From NCBI GenBank assembly GCA_963782605.1, contig CAWAKK010000001.1, positions 372,001 through 436,000 on the forward strand: a DNA stretch of 64,000 nt. The letters run 5' to 3'. Positions within the stretch are counted from its first letter, which is position 1. Each line of letters begins with the position of its first letter. The notes beneath the pieces were generated by a model, which saw nothing but the letters and a program-made list of their open reading frames with translations, had not been told where the DNA came from and did no database searches. This document shows positions 17,516 through 26,325 of this stretch, in pieces. The stretch is from JBDTSW01 sp963782605. GTDB lineage: Bacteria; Actinomycetota; Thermoleophilia; Solirubrobacterales; 70-9. Both the position numbers and the translations under genes were made by a program.

Positions 17516-18340
17516 TTGACCGTCCCGTCCGGATACGAGCGCCCGGCCGTTTCGGGTAGCGGCCTGATCGCCTGCGGGGTCGCCGCCTGCGCGACCGCGG
17601 TTGGCGACGTGCGTCTCCTTGCCCGCAGCGACGCATCCGCGTGGAGGGCCGAGGAGCGAGCGCAGCAAGCCGCGTCGAAGCTCGACGACGGCGATCCGAG
17701 CCGGGTCAAGGTCACCACGGACCCTGCGGATCTCGCGGAGTGCGACTTGGTCGTCGAGGCCGTCACCGAGGAGCTCGCCGTCAAGGTGGAGCAGCTCCAG
17801 CTCCTCGGCGAGATCTGCGCGGATGCCGACCTGGCGACATCCACCTCGGCGCTATCGATCTCGGCGCTCGGCGCCACCGCCGGCTGCGCGGATCGGCTCC
17901 TCGCTCTTCACTTCTTCAACCCGCCTCACCGCATGGAGCTGGTCGAGGTGTGCCTCCCCGACGCCCTGCGTGACGGCGCCGCCGACCGCGCGCACGCGTG
18001 GCTCGATGCCCTCGGGAAGACGGCCGTGGTCGTCCCCGACATTCGCGGCTTCGTTGTCAACCGTCTCGTCTTCCCGTACCTCTTCGACGCCGTGCGGCTG
18101 CTGGAGGAGACCGAGATGGAACCCTCCGACGTAGATGACTGCATGCGCCTGGGCGCGGGGCATCCGATGGGGCCGCTGGCGCTGCTCGACTTCGTCGGCC
18201 TCGACGTCGCCGTCGCGATCGGCGAGAGCCTTCACGCCGAGTCCGGCAATCCCAGCCACGAGCCCCCATCGACGGTGCGCGAGCTGGTGGCCTCCGACCG
18301 GCTTGGCCGCAAGAGCGGCAGCGGATTCTTCGACTACTAG
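17516..18340 (+). CDS. 3-hydroxyacyl-CoA dehydrogenase
   Basis: A 274-residue NAD-dependent dehydrogenase of the PaaH/FadB2 type. The nucleotide motif is GSGLIACG near the N-terminus, then DLVVEAVTEELAVK, TSTSALSIS, the catalytic His in LALHFFNPPHRMELVEV, and the C-terminal domain with FVVNRLVFPYL, GAGHPMGPLALLDFVGLDV and GRKSGSGFFDY. It catalyses the third beta-oxidation step and is functionally consistent with the nearby thiolase. TTG is the best start before the Rossmann fold. It ends in a CTAG shared with the DMT gene. Confidence 0.9.
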   Translation: MTVPSGYERPAVSGSGLIACGVAACATAVGDVRLLARSDASAWRAEERAQQAASKLDDGDPSRVKVTTDPADLAECDLVVEAVTEELAVKVEQLQLLGEICADADLATSTSALSISALGATAGCADRLLALHFFNPPHRMELVEVCLPDALRDGAADRAHAWLDALGKTAVVVPDIRGFVVNRLVFPYLFDAVRLLEETEMEPSDVDDCMRLGAGHPMGPLALLDFVGLDVAVAIGESLHAESGNPSHEPPSTVRELVASDRLGRKSGSGFFDY

Positions 18341-19212
18341 GGCGGTGTGCCCAGCCGGCCGCCGGTCGAAAGCCACGAACCGACCAGGATCAACGCCAGG
18401 CCTGCGATGGGCACCGCGCCGAGCACCTCGTCGAGTAAGAGGACGCCCAGCAGGACCGCCACGACCGGGTTCACGTACGTGATCACGCTCGCCCGCGATG
18501 GGCCCGCCTGCGCGATGAGCTGGAAGAAGAGCAGCAGACCCAGCGCCGTGCAGACAACGCCCAGTACCCCGATCGACCACAGGGCGTCGCCCGACGGCAC
18601 CTCGGTTGGCGGGGCCGCGATCGCGAGCGGGAGCAGGGCGACTGTGGCGATCGCGAGGCCTGCCGCGATCGGGCCGAGGGGATCAAGCTCGGCGAGCCCG
18701 CGCTTGATGATGAACGTGGCAGCCGCATAGCTGAGCGCTGCGATGAGAATGAGCGAGGCGCCGAGAAGCTCGTCGGACTCGCCGGCGATGTCGATGCCGA
18801 GCAACGCCACGACGCCGCCGAGGCCAATGAACAGCCCAAGGAGCCGCGGGCCCGTCGGCCGATCCTCGGGCAGGAAGCGAACCGAAAGCAGCCCGACCAT
18901 GAGCGGCATGGAGGCCACGAGAATCGCGGCGAGCGACGAGTCGACGTACTCCTCGCCGACCGCGATCAGCGTGAACGGCACGGCGATCTCGCAGGCCGCA
19001 TAGGCGGCGATCGCCAACCGGTGCTCACCCAGCCCGCGCAGGGCGCCCCGCTTGAGCGCAATGGGAATGAGGACGACGGCGCCGAGGGCAACCCGCGACC
19101 AGGCGACGAACGCCGGCGGCACATCGGCATCGACCGCGACCTTGATGAAGAGATAGGGAATCCCCCAGATGACCGAGACGGCCGCGAAGAGCAGCCAGGT
19201 GCGAGCGCTCAC
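18337..19212 (-). CDS. EamA/DMT-family transporter
   Basis: 291 residues with ten predicted helices in two five-helix repeats. It has the EamA signatures VIWGIPYLFIKVAVD, FVAWSRVALGA, SYAAATFIIKRG and the second-half INPVVAVLLGVLLLDE-like segment (YVNPVVAVLLGVLLLDEVLG). Probably an exporter of small metabolites such as amino acids. It starts with GTG, and its TAG stop shares CTAG with the dehydrogenase on the other strand. Confidence 0.92.
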   Translation of the reverse strand: MSARTWLLFAAVSVIWGIPYLFIKVAVDADVPPAFVAWSRVALGAVVLIPIALKRGALRGLGEHRLAIAAYAACEIAVPFTLIAVGEEYVDSSLAAILVASMPLMVGLLSVRFLPEDRPTGPRLLGLFIGLGGVVALLGIDIAGESDELLGASLILIAALSYAAATFIIKRGLAELDPLGPIAAGLAIATVALLPLAIAAPPTEVPSGDALWSIGVLGVVCTALGLLLFFQLIAQAGPSRASVITYVNPVVAVLLGVLLLDEVLGAVPIAGLALILVGSWLSTGGRLGTPP

Positions 19213-19252
19213 CCGCGCGTATCGCGATCGCAGCGGGCGGGTGTTGCCTTGC

Positions 19253-19495
19253 CTAGGCGGCCTGCTTGCGCTGCTTGCCGGAGAGGTCCCAGATCACGTC
19301 CGCCTCGGAGATCCCCTGCCGGCGCGCTGCCTCGATCACGTCGTCCCACGGAAGCTGAGCGTCGGGGAGGTCGTCCCAGCGCGCGAGCTCCAGCGACTCG
19401 AGCGCGCCCCGCAATGCCGGACCGAGATGATCCTCGGAGCGCAGGACCGCCCTTAGTACCTCGAGCTGCTTGTCGCTGAGCCGCACGACCCACAT
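19253..19495 (-). CDS. Hypothetical protein (80 aa)
   Basis: A small acidic, helical, soluble protein beginning MWVVRLSDKQLEVLRAVL, which looks like a winged-helix or helical-bundle opening, and ending with Lys/Gln residues. An ATG start fits, with TCAGGAAGG 5' of it. No family is recognised. It lies alone between a DMT transporter and a CNNM protein, all on the same strand. Confidence 0.65.
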   Translation of the reverse strand: MWVVRLSDKQLEVLRAVLRSEDHLGPALRGALESLELARWDDLPDAQLPWDDVIEAARRQGISEADVIWDLSGKQRKQAA

Positions 19496-19584
19496 GGCTG
19501 CCCTTCCTGAGCGTTGGAGACCGTGCGGGCAAAGTAGATCGAGGTGCGGACGGAAGCCGGGACCTGAAGCGTCGCAAGTTGCGC

Positions 19585-20928
19585 CTACGCGGGAGGCTCG
19601 CCGCCCTCCCCAGCCGGGGCGGCGGGCACGGCCCGCATCTCCCCCGTGACCGTGCGGATGCGGACCGCGACGATGCGGTTCTCGCGCACGGATTCGACGC
19701 GGATCTCGTAGCCGTTGGCGGCGATGGTGTCTCCCCGCTTGGGCAGGCGCCCGAGCTCGGAGAAGACGTAGCCACCGATCGAATTGAACGCGTCGGAGGA
19801 AACGGGCAGCTCGATGCCGGCGTCCTCGAGATCGCCGATCGGCACGTGCCCGCGGACGTACCAGTCGCCATCTGTGAGCCGGCGTAACTCGGTGGCTCGC
19901 GGATCCGTCTCGTCCTCGATCTCCCCCACGACCTCCTCCAGGATGTCCTCCACGGTCACGATGCCCACGGTGCGCCCGTATTCGTCGGAGACCACGCCCA
20001 GCGAGCTGCGCTGACGCTGGAGCTCCGCGAGGAGGTCGTCAAGGGGTTTGGTCTCGGGAAAGATCGGGACGTCCCGGATGGCGGGCTCGATCGAGGCGTC
20101 GGGGCCGGCGTTCATGTAGAGGCGAGCGACCGAGTTGTTGTGGACGACGCCGCGAACTCGGTCGGGGTTGTCGTCCTCGATCACGATCAGGCGAGTGTGA
20201 CCCGAGGAAACGCAGCTTCGCAACGCCACCTCAACCGTTTGGTCGGCGTTCACCGTGACCACCGCGGGAACCGGCGTCATCACCTCGCGTGCCTCCTGCT
20301 CATGCAGGTGAAAGACGCCGCCGAGCATGCCGGCCTCGCCCAGGTCCAGGGTTCCGCCCCGCGCCGAGATTCTGATGATCCCCTTCAGGTCCTCGGAGGT
20401 GTGCTTCTCCTCGAGGCTCCCGGGATCCACCCCGAACAGCCGCACGATCGCATTGGAGGTCTTGTTCAAGAGCAGCGTAAACGGAGCGCTGGCCACCCGG
20501 AATAAGTTGACGGGGCGAACGAGCGCGCGAGCCGCAGGCTCCGGGCGAGAGATCGCGAGCATCTTCGGGACCTGCTCGCCGATCGTGATGTGAAGAGAGG
20601 TCGCGATCGCGAACGCGATCGCGACCGAGATCCCGGTGGTGACACCCTCTGAGAGGCCCCCGAAGAGCGGCTCGATCAACGCCGCGATCGCGGGCTCTCC
20701 GAGGAAGCCGATCCCGATCGAGGCCATCGTGATCCCGAGCTGGCACGCGGAGAGGACCTCGTCGATCTTCTCGAGCTGTTCGAGCACCTCGTCCACCCCG
20801 GCCTCGCCCTCCTTCGCGAGGGTCTCGAGGCGCCCACGGCGGCTGCGGACCAACGCGAACTCGGCTGCAACGAATAGGCCGTTTATGGCCACCAGCACGA
20901 ACAGAGCAGCGAGCGCGAGCGCCGTCAT
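19585..20928 (-). CDS. CNNM/CorC-family membrane protein (hemolysin family)
   Basis: 447 residues: a DUF21/CNNM membrane domain (about 1-180, with GLFVAAEFALVRSRRGRLE and SLHITIGEQVPKMLAI), a CBS pair (about 205-330, with REVMTPVPAVVTV, GVVSDEYGRTVGIVTVEDILEEVVG), and a C-terminal CorC_HlyC domain (about 345-425). Such proteins are linked to Mg2+/Co2+ efflux or homeostasis. All three modules are full length. Confidence 0.93.
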   Translation of the reverse strand: MTALALAALFVLVAINGLFVAAEFALVRSRRGRLETLAKEGEAGVDEVLEQLEKIDEVLSACQLGITMASIGIGFLGEPAIAALIEPLFGGLSEGVTTGISVAIAFAIATSLHITIGEQVPKMLAISRPEPAARALVRPVNLFRVASAPFTLLLNKTSNAIVRLFGVDPGSLEEKHTSEDLKGIIRISARGGTLDLGEAGMLGGVFHLHEQEAREVMTPVPAVVTVNADQTVEVALRSCVSSGHTRLIVIEDDNPDRVRGVVHNNSVARLYMNAGPDASIEPAIRDVPIFPETKPLDDLLAELQRQRSSLGVVSDEYGRTVGIVTVEDILEEVVGEIEDETDPRATELRRLTDGDWYVRGHVPIGDLEDAGIELPVSSDAFNSIGGYVFSELGRLPKRGDTIAANGYEIRVESVRENRIVAVRIRTVTGEMRAVPAAPAGEGGEPPA

Positions 20929-21127
20929 CGGGCCGAGGGGGACCCGGCGGCGTCCGCAAGCGAGGCGAGGGACGTCGTCGGGGCGCTTCTACTTCGAGGG
21001 AGGTCGTCGTCCACGGGGACGAGCAGACGGTAGCAGGGGTACGGACGCCGGAAGTGCCCTGCCGGTCGGTCCCGGCCCACTGTCAAACGCGCTCCAAGCG
21101 CCGCAAACGCCGTGCTAGCGTCGGCCG
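20929..21127. other. Divergent intergenic region, no gene seen
   Basis: A 199-bp gap between the divergent CNNM and decarboxylase genes. It must hold both promoters, but no clear -35/-10 pair, palindrome or small gene stands out. Confidence 0.5.
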
Positions 21128-22606
21128 GTGCCCCCTGACCTGAAACAATCTCAGGCCCCCTACCTCGAGGCCCTGATTGCGCACGCCAAACGTAATCCGG
21201 GCCGTTTTCATGTCCCGGGCCACAAGGGCGGAAGCGGCGCCGACCCCGGACTGCGGGAGGCGATCGGCGAGACGGCGATCGAGTTCGACCTCCCCACGGC
21301 GATCCCGGGGATCGATGTCGGCATGGAGCTCGAGGCCAACCTCTTCCAGCAGGCGCAGGACCTCGCAGCCGAGGCGTGGGGCGCCAAGCGCAGCTGGTTT
21401 CTTGTGAATGGTGGATCGGGCGGCAATCACTCGCTTTGCCTCGTGCTCTCTCACATCGGCAAGCGGGTCGTCGTTCAGCGGAACGCTCATTCCTCGATCA
21501 TCGACGGGTTGATCCTGGCCGGGCTGAGCCCGCGCTTCGTCTCACCTGAGGTCGATGAGGAGCTGGGCATCGCGCACTGCCTCTCTCCGGAGACGCTGGC
21601 AGCGACGCTCGTCGAGGAGCCCGAGGCCGTCGCGGCGATGGTCACGTCCCCCACCTACTTCGGGGCGGTGGCTGACGTCGAAGCCCTCGCTGAAGTCGCC
21701 CACGCCGCCGGCGTGCCGCTCATCGTCGACGAGGCCTGGGGCGCACACATGCAGTTCTCCTCGAGGCTGCCGGCCCCTGCGTTGGCCTGCGGGGCCGACG
21801 CCGTCCTCTCCTCGGTTCACAAGATCGTCGGCAGCCTCACGCAGTCGGCGATCCTGCATCTCGGCCACACCGACCGGATCGACGAGCACATCGTCGACCG
21901 GGCCGTCACCTTGATCGAGTCGACCAGCCCCAACAGCCTGCTCACGGCCTCGCTGGACGCCGCGCGGCGGCAGGCCGCCACCTGCGGCGAGGAGCTGCTC
22001 GCCGAAACCGTGCAATCGCTGGTTGGAATCCGTGAACAGATCCGCGAGATCCCGGGGCTCGACGTCCTCGACGAGCGCATCGCCGGCCGGCCGGGCGTGT
22101 TCGCCTACGACCCCATGCGGGTGGTCGTCGACGTCCGCGGAACGTCCACCACGGGCCACCGGATCGCCGAGCTCATGCTCGACACCGACGATGTCTTCCT
22201 CGAGCTGTTCTCCGAGAACGTTGTCGTGGCGGTGTTCGGGATGGGGGAGCACGCGGGCGAGACCGGGCAGCGGCTGGTCGGTGCGCTCCGTCATGCGGTC
22301 GAGCGGATCGGTGACGAGGAGGAGCCGGAGGGCCGCTTCGCCGATCCGCCGCCATGGGGCCCGACGCAGATGACGCCGCGCGAGGCCTTTCTCGGGCCCC
22401 AGGAGGTCGTGCCGTTCGCCCACGCCGAGGGGCGGATCGCCGCCGAGTCGCTCGCCGCCTACCCTCCGGGCGTGCCCAACGTGCTCCCGGGCGAACTGCT
22501 GACCGGACCGACCCTCGGCTACATCGCCGATTCCATCGCCCACGGCGGCTGGGTCAGGGGCGCAAGCGACCGCAGCCTCGCGACGATCAGAGTCGTCAAG
22601 GAATAA
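21128..22606 (+). CDS. Orn/Lys/Arg-type PLP decarboxylase
   Basis: A 492-residue fold-type I PLP enzyme of the Orn/Lys/Arg decarboxylase major-domain family, short form without the N-terminal wing domain. It has FHVPGHKGGSGADPG, the NGGSGGNHSL PLP-phosphate loop, DEAWGAHMQF and the PLP lysine in SSVHKIVGSLTQS, and a C-terminal domain including PPGVPNVLPGE. It should decarboxylate arginine, lysine or ornithine. The two following genes (a guanidine-hydrolysing enzyme and a carbamoyl-amidohydrolase) make arginine the more likely substrate. The start is GTG. Confidence 0.9.
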   Translation: MPPDLKQSQAPYLEALIAHAKRNPGRFHVPGHKGGSGADPGLREAIGETAIEFDLPTAIPGIDVGMELEANLFQQAQDLAAEAWGAKRSWFLVNGGSGGNHSLCLVLSHIGKRVVVQRNAHSSIIDGLILAGLSPRFVSPEVDEELGIAHCLSPETLAATLVEEPEAVAAMVTSPTYFGAVADVEALAEVAHAAGVPLIVDEAWGAHMQFSSRLPAPALACGADAVLSSVHKIVGSLTQSAILHLGHTDRIDEHIVDRAVTLIESTSPNSLLTASLDAARRQAATCGEELLAETVQSLVGIREQIREIPGLDVLDERIAGRPGVFAYDPMRVVVDVRGTSTTGHRIAELMLDTDDVFLELFSENVVVAVFGMGEHAGETGQRLVGALRHAVERIGDEEEPEGRFADPPPWGPTQMTPREAFLGPQEVVPFAHAEGRIAAESLAAYPPGVPNVLPGELLTGPTLGYIADSIAHGGWVRGASDRSLATIRVVKE

Positions 22607-22711
22607 ATGCCCGCTACCTCCACCGCTGCCGCTCCGAACATCTGGCCCGCGGCTACGCCGCGTGCATTTGATTCTGCTCCCGCGTCCGGGGGAGGCGGGA
22701 TGCCCGCATGA
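22607..22711 (+). CDS. Possible 34-residue linker ORF
   Basis: An ATG one base after, and adjacent to, the decarboxylase TAA opens a 34-codon frame whose TGA overlaps the ATG of the next gene (ATGA). The peptide is Pro/Ala/Gly-rich (begins MPATSTAAAPNIWPAATP) with no recognisable fold. The positional fit suggests translation for coupling rather than a functional peptide; chance cannot be excluded. Confidence 0.3.
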   Translation: MPATSTAAAPNIWPAATPRAFDSAPASGGGGMPA

Positions 22712-23587
22712 CCGACGCGGGCGGTGCCCCCTGGGGCGTTGATTCGGAGTACGGCGTCCTTCGGGACGTGCTGCTCTGCCCGCCGGAGAACTTCTCGTGG
22801 CGGCCGACGAGCGCGATCTCGAAGAGCACTCTCGACTCCGGCCGCGTCTTCGACCGCGAGCGCGCGCTCGCCCAGCACGCCGAGCTCGTCTCCGCCTATG
22901 AGGCTGCCGGGGTGCGCTGCCACTTCCTCGAGCCGGTGGAGGGTCAGCACTATCAGGTGTTCGCGCGCGACTCCAGCGTCGGCACGCCGTGGGGCGCGTT
23001 CGTGACGGCGCCGATGCAGCAGTGGCGACGGGGTGAGTACGCCTCGGTGATCCGCTTCTACCAGGGAGCGGGGATTCCGATCTGGCAACTCGCCAGCAGC
23101 GGCGCCATCGAGGGCGGCGACGTGATGATCGTCGAGCCCGGATGCGTCGTCATCGGCACCGGCGAGTCGCGTACCGAACTCCCAGCCGCACGCCAGCTCG
23201 CGGGCTTCTTCGAGGCGGACGGGCTGGGAGGCCCGGGTCGAGCCGATCCCCGGGCACTTCCTCCACATCGACGTTCTCCTCGCGGTCCTGGCGCCCAAGC
23301 TGGCGGCGGTCTGCACCGAGTACGCCTCGGGCGGCCTCGTCCGCTGGCTCCAGGGCAAGGGGTTCGAGCTCCTCGACGTTCCGGGCGAGGACGCCTGGAA
23401 GCTTGGCGTGAACGCGATGTCGCTTGGCGACGACCGGGTCCTGACCGGCGCCGCGGCGACGTCGCTGAACGAGCAGATGAGCGCCCACGGGCTCGAGCTT
23501 GTCGCCCCTGAGCTCGACATGTTCACGCTGGGTGGGGGCGGCGCGCATTGCCTCTCGCAGGCGCTGCGCCGTGACCGGGTCGGATGA
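22708..23587 (+). pseudogene. Arginine deiminase/DDAH-family hydrolase with one +1 frameshift
   Basis: A guanidino-group-modifying enzyme with the pentein fold. The first frame gives the FARDSSVGTPWG motif (substrate Asp) and GAIEGGDVMIVEPG; the second frame gives the catalytic His in GHFLHIDVLLAVL and the catalytic Cys in LGGGGAHCLSQAL. Dropping one G from GGG at 23221-23223 joins them as EADGWEARVEPIPGHF and yields a 292-residue protein ending in a TGA that overlaps the next ATG. All catalytic residues survive, so the gene may be intact in the organism. Deimination of agmatine or an arginine derivative is inferred from context. Confidence 0.78.
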
Positions 23588-24828
23588 ACGACCCCGCGGG
23601 CCCGCGGATCGACGCCGCGAGGGTGATCGCTGACCTGCGGGAGCTCGATCGCCGGACCGGCGGTCCCGACGGCGCCCGGCGCGTCTGCTGGACGCAGACC
23701 TGGCGAGAGGCACGGGCGTTCGTGGAGGAGCTCCTCGGCGAGATCGGGATCGAGCCGGAGGTGGACGCCGCGGGGAATATGTGGGCGACCCTCGAGGGGG
23801 ACGCATCCCCGGCGCTCGCAGTCGGATCCCACCTGGATTCCGTGCCCGAGGGAGGGTGGCTCGACGGCGCCCTGGGCGTAATGGCCGGCCTGGGGGTTCT
23901 GCGGGCGTGGGCGGAATCGGGCGAACGGCCGCCCAGCGCGATCACACTCGTCGACTGGGCCGACGAGGAGGGGGCCCGGTTCGGGCGCAGTCTCTTCGGC
24001 AGCTCCGCCTTCGCGGGCACGCTCGATGCGGCCGCCGTGCGCGATCTGCGAGATGCCGATGGCACCGCTCTGCCGGCCGCGCTTGACGCCAACGGAGTGA
24101 ACCTCGATCGGGCGGCCGAGGCCGGTGAGCGGCGCGAATCGCTGCGCGCCTACCTCGAGCTCCACATCGAGCAGGGGCCGGTGCTCGAAAGCGAGGGTCT
24201 CTCTGCAGCGGCCGTAGAAGGGTGCGCGGGGGTCGAGCGGTACCGCTTCTCCTTTTCCGGCCAGGCTTCGCACGCCGGCACCACGCCGATGGAGCTCCGT
24301 CGCGACGCCGGCCTCGCGGCGGCCGACGCGATGCTGCGGATCGAGGCGATCGCACGTGAGCGCGGCGGCGTTGCCACCACCGGCGTCCTTCACCTGGAAC
24401 CCGGCATCCCGACCGCGGTCCCGGGCGGGGCGGAACTGGTGGCAGACCTTCGCCATCCGGACGCTGCGATTCTCGCGACGATGCTCTCCCAAGCGCGCGA
24501 GATCGCCGCCGACGCCGCGGAGGCGCGCGGCTGCGAGCTCGCCGAGGATGTGATCTGGAGAATCGAGCCTGTCGCCTTCGACGGCTCTCTTGTGGCTGCT
24601 GCCCGCGAAGCCTGTCGCGAGACGAGTGGCTCGGACCGGGTCCTCACAAGCGGCGCTTTGCACGACGCAGCCGAGGTGGCACGCGTGTTGCCGGCGGCGA
24701 TGGTCTTCGTCCCCTCGATCGGAGGCCTCTCGCACACCGCGAAGGAGGACACCGACGAGGCCGACCTGGCTGTCGGCATCGAGGCCTTCGGCCGGCTCGC
24801 GAGCCGCATCTTGGCCGCGGAGCTCTAG
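23584..24828 (+). CDS. M20-family N-carbamoyl-amino acid hydrolase / allantoate amidohydrolase-like
   Basis: A 414-residue HyuC/AllC-type metalloenzyme. The metal ligands are visible in VGSHLDSVPEGGWLDGALG (H and D), DWADEEGARFG (E-E), LELHIEQGPVLE (His) and the late PSIGGLSHT segment. The dimerisation domain holds SHAGTTPMELRRDA. Family members remove carbamoyl groups from N-carbamoyl amino acids or ureido compounds. It overlaps the preceding deiminase by 4 bases (ATGA), suggesting it acts on the deiminase product. Confidence 0.9.
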   Translation: MNDPAGPRIDAARVIADLRELDRRTGGPDGARRVCWTQTWREARAFVEELLGEIGIEPEVDAAGNMWATLEGDASPALAVGSHLDSVPEGGWLDGALGVMAGLGVLRAWAESGERPPSAITLVDWADEEGARFGRSLFGSSAFAGTLDAAAVRDLRDADGTALPAALDANGVNLDRAAEAGERRESLRAYLELHIEQGPVLESEGLSAAAVEGCAGVERYRFSFSGQASHAGTTPMELRRDAGLAAADAMLRIEAIARERGGVATTGVLHLEPGIPTAVPGGAELVADLRHPDAAILATMLSQAREIAADAAEARGCELAEDVIWRIEPVAFDGSLVAAAREACRETSGSDRVLTSGALHDAAEVARVLPAAMVFVPSIGGLSHTAKEDTDEADLAVGIEAFGRLASRILAAEL

Positions 24829-24829
24829 T

Positions 24830-25372
24830 TCAGCGCGGGGCCCACCGCCTGAGGCGGGGAATCCAGCGGGGGACATGGCGCCTGTACTCGCGGTATGCCT
24901 CCCCGAACCGACGCTCCAGCCCGGGTTCCTCAACCGCGAGAAAGTAGAGGTGGTTGATGACGACGAAAGCCGCGCCCCAGGCGACGATGCCGGGAGAGCC
25001 AAGGGCGAGGGCCTCGCCCATGAGCACCGCGAGCACGCCGCTGATCATCGGGTTGCGCACATGCCCGTAAGGGCCGGCTACGACAAGCTCGCGGGTCGGG
25101 TCCCATGGCGCCAGCGTGCCGCGCCCCAGCCGGGCGAAGAGCGTGACCGTCCAAATCCAGATCGCGAGGCCCGCGGCGACCAGCCCGGCTCCTGCCCCGA
25201 TCAACACTACGGCCGCCGCGTCGTCCAACCCCCAGCCGACGTCGGGGCCTTCGCCGGCCCACAGGATCAAGCCCGGCACGAGGACGGTGACCGTGCCCGG
25301 AAGCAGGACGATCGCGCGGACGTGCCGCCACCGAGCGGGGCGCTCGGCCTCGACGGAGCTCCGCTGCCGCAT
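24830..25372 (-). CDS. Isoprenylcysteine carboxyl methyltransferase-like membrane protein
   Basis: 180 residues with four or five helices. The ICMT/PEMT signature is in the C-terminal half: VVAGPYGHVRNPMISGVL, VEEPGLERRFGEAYREYRRHVPRWIP. Bacterial members methylate unknown small or lipid substrates with SAM at the membrane. The ATG of MRQRSS is chosen. It converges with the M20 gene, with a single base between the two stops. Confidence 0.85.
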   Translation of the reverse strand: MRQRSSVEAERPARWRHVRAIVLLPGTVTVLVPGLILWAGEGPDVGWGLDDAAAVVLIGAGAGLVAAGLAIWIWTVTLFARLGRGTLAPWDPTRELVVAGPYGHVRNPMISGVLAVLMGEALALGSPGIVAWGAAFVVINHLYFLAVEEPGLERRFGEAYREYRRHVPRWIPRLRRWAPR

Positions 25373-25457
25373 CGCCTGAAAAGCTAGTGCGTGTAACGCC
25401 GGTACGGCCGGGACGACTCCCCGGAAGATCCCGATCCGGCTGGACGAGAGGAACGAC

Positions 25458-26216
25458 GTGGGCGAGCAAGACATCCTGAGCGAGAAGCAGGCGCGCCTGT
25501 GCGAGCAGTCGGAGACCGACTACTCGGACCTCAAGGCCTTCTTCATCAACTGCACCCTGAAGCGCAGTCCAGAGCGCTCGCACACGCAGGGGCTGATGGA
25601 CATCTCGATGGAGATGATGCGCCGCGTCGGCGCGCAGGTGGACGGCATCCGCGCGATCGACCACGACATCGCCACCGGCGTCTGGCCCGACATGACCGAG
25701 TACGGCTGGGAGCGCGACGAGTGGCCGCAAATCCACGAGCGGGTGATGGACGCGGACATCCTGGTGCTCGGGATGGCGATCTGGCTCGGGGAGAAGACAT
25801 CTGTCGCGACGCAGGTGATCGAGCGCCTCTACGGGAACTCGCATCTGCTGAACGACGCCGGCCAGTACGCGTACTACGGCCGGGTCGGCGGCTGTCTTGT
25901 GACGGGCAACGAGGACGGGGTCAAGCACTGCGCGATGAACACGCTGTACTCCCTCCAGCACCTCGGCTACACGATCCCTCCGCAGGCCGATGCGGGCTGG
26001 ATCGGCGAGGCCGGGCCCGGTCCCTCCTATCTCGACGAGGGCTCAGGCGGCCCCGAGAACGACTTCACGAACCGCAACACGGCCTTCATGACCTGGAATC
26101 TGCTGCACCTCGCCCGGATCCTGAAGGACGCAGGCGGGATCCCCGCTCACGGCAACCAGCGGTCCGAGTGGGACGCGGGCTGCCGCCCGCAGTGGCCCAA
26201 TCCAGAGCACCGCTGA
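25458..26216 (+). CDS. Flavodoxin-fold NAD(P)H-dependent oxidoreductase
   Basis: 252 residues of the NADPH-dependent FMN reductase/flavodoxin-like family. The FMN phosphate loop is in AFFINCTLKRSPERSHTQGL, followed by ADILVLGMAIWLGEKTSVATQVIERLYG and GGCLVTGNEDGVKHCAMNTLYSLQHLG, the usual order. A GTG start is preceded by GAGAGGA. The substrate is unknown; quinone or azo-type reduction is typical. Confidence 0.88.
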   Translation: MGEQDILSEKQARLCEQSETDYSDLKAFFINCTLKRSPERSHTQGLMDISMEMMRRVGAQVDGIRAIDHDIATGVWPDMTEYGWERDEWPQIHERVMDADILVLGMAIWLGEKTSVATQVIERLYGNSHLLNDAGQYAYYGRVGGCLVTGNEDGVKHCAMNTLYSLQHLGYTIPPQADAGWIGEAGPGPSYLDEGSGGPENDFTNRNTAFMTWNLLHLARILKDAGGIPAHGNQRSEWDAGCRPQWPNPEHR

Positions 26217-26227
26217 GGATTCTCCTA

Positions 26228-26237
26228 ACCGAACGGT
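26228..26237. promoter_or_regulatory. Short inverted repeat upstream of APC permease
   Basis: ACCG-AA-CGGT is a 10-bp perfect palindrome about 90 bases upstream of the permease start, in the position of an operator. It is short, so chance is quite possible in this GC-rich DNA. Confidence 0.25.
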
Positions 26238-26325
26238 CCAAGTGGCAGCGGCGTGATTCGACTTTCTCGTTACGCGGACTCGATTACAGTCCCGCGAACC
26301 GCAGGTACCTCGGGAGAGTGAGTTG

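Noticed and set aside
22519..25002. 827-codon minus-strand open frame opposite the decarboxylase/M20 genes
   Set aside because: It runs antisense across genes with clear family motifs; its translation is Arg/Gly/Pro-rich with no recognisable domain. High-GC DNA creates such shadow frames.
24930..25961. 343-codon minus-strand ORF across the ICMT and flavodoxin genes
   Set aside because: Antisense shadow; the ICMT gene in another frame and the flavodoxin gene explain the region.
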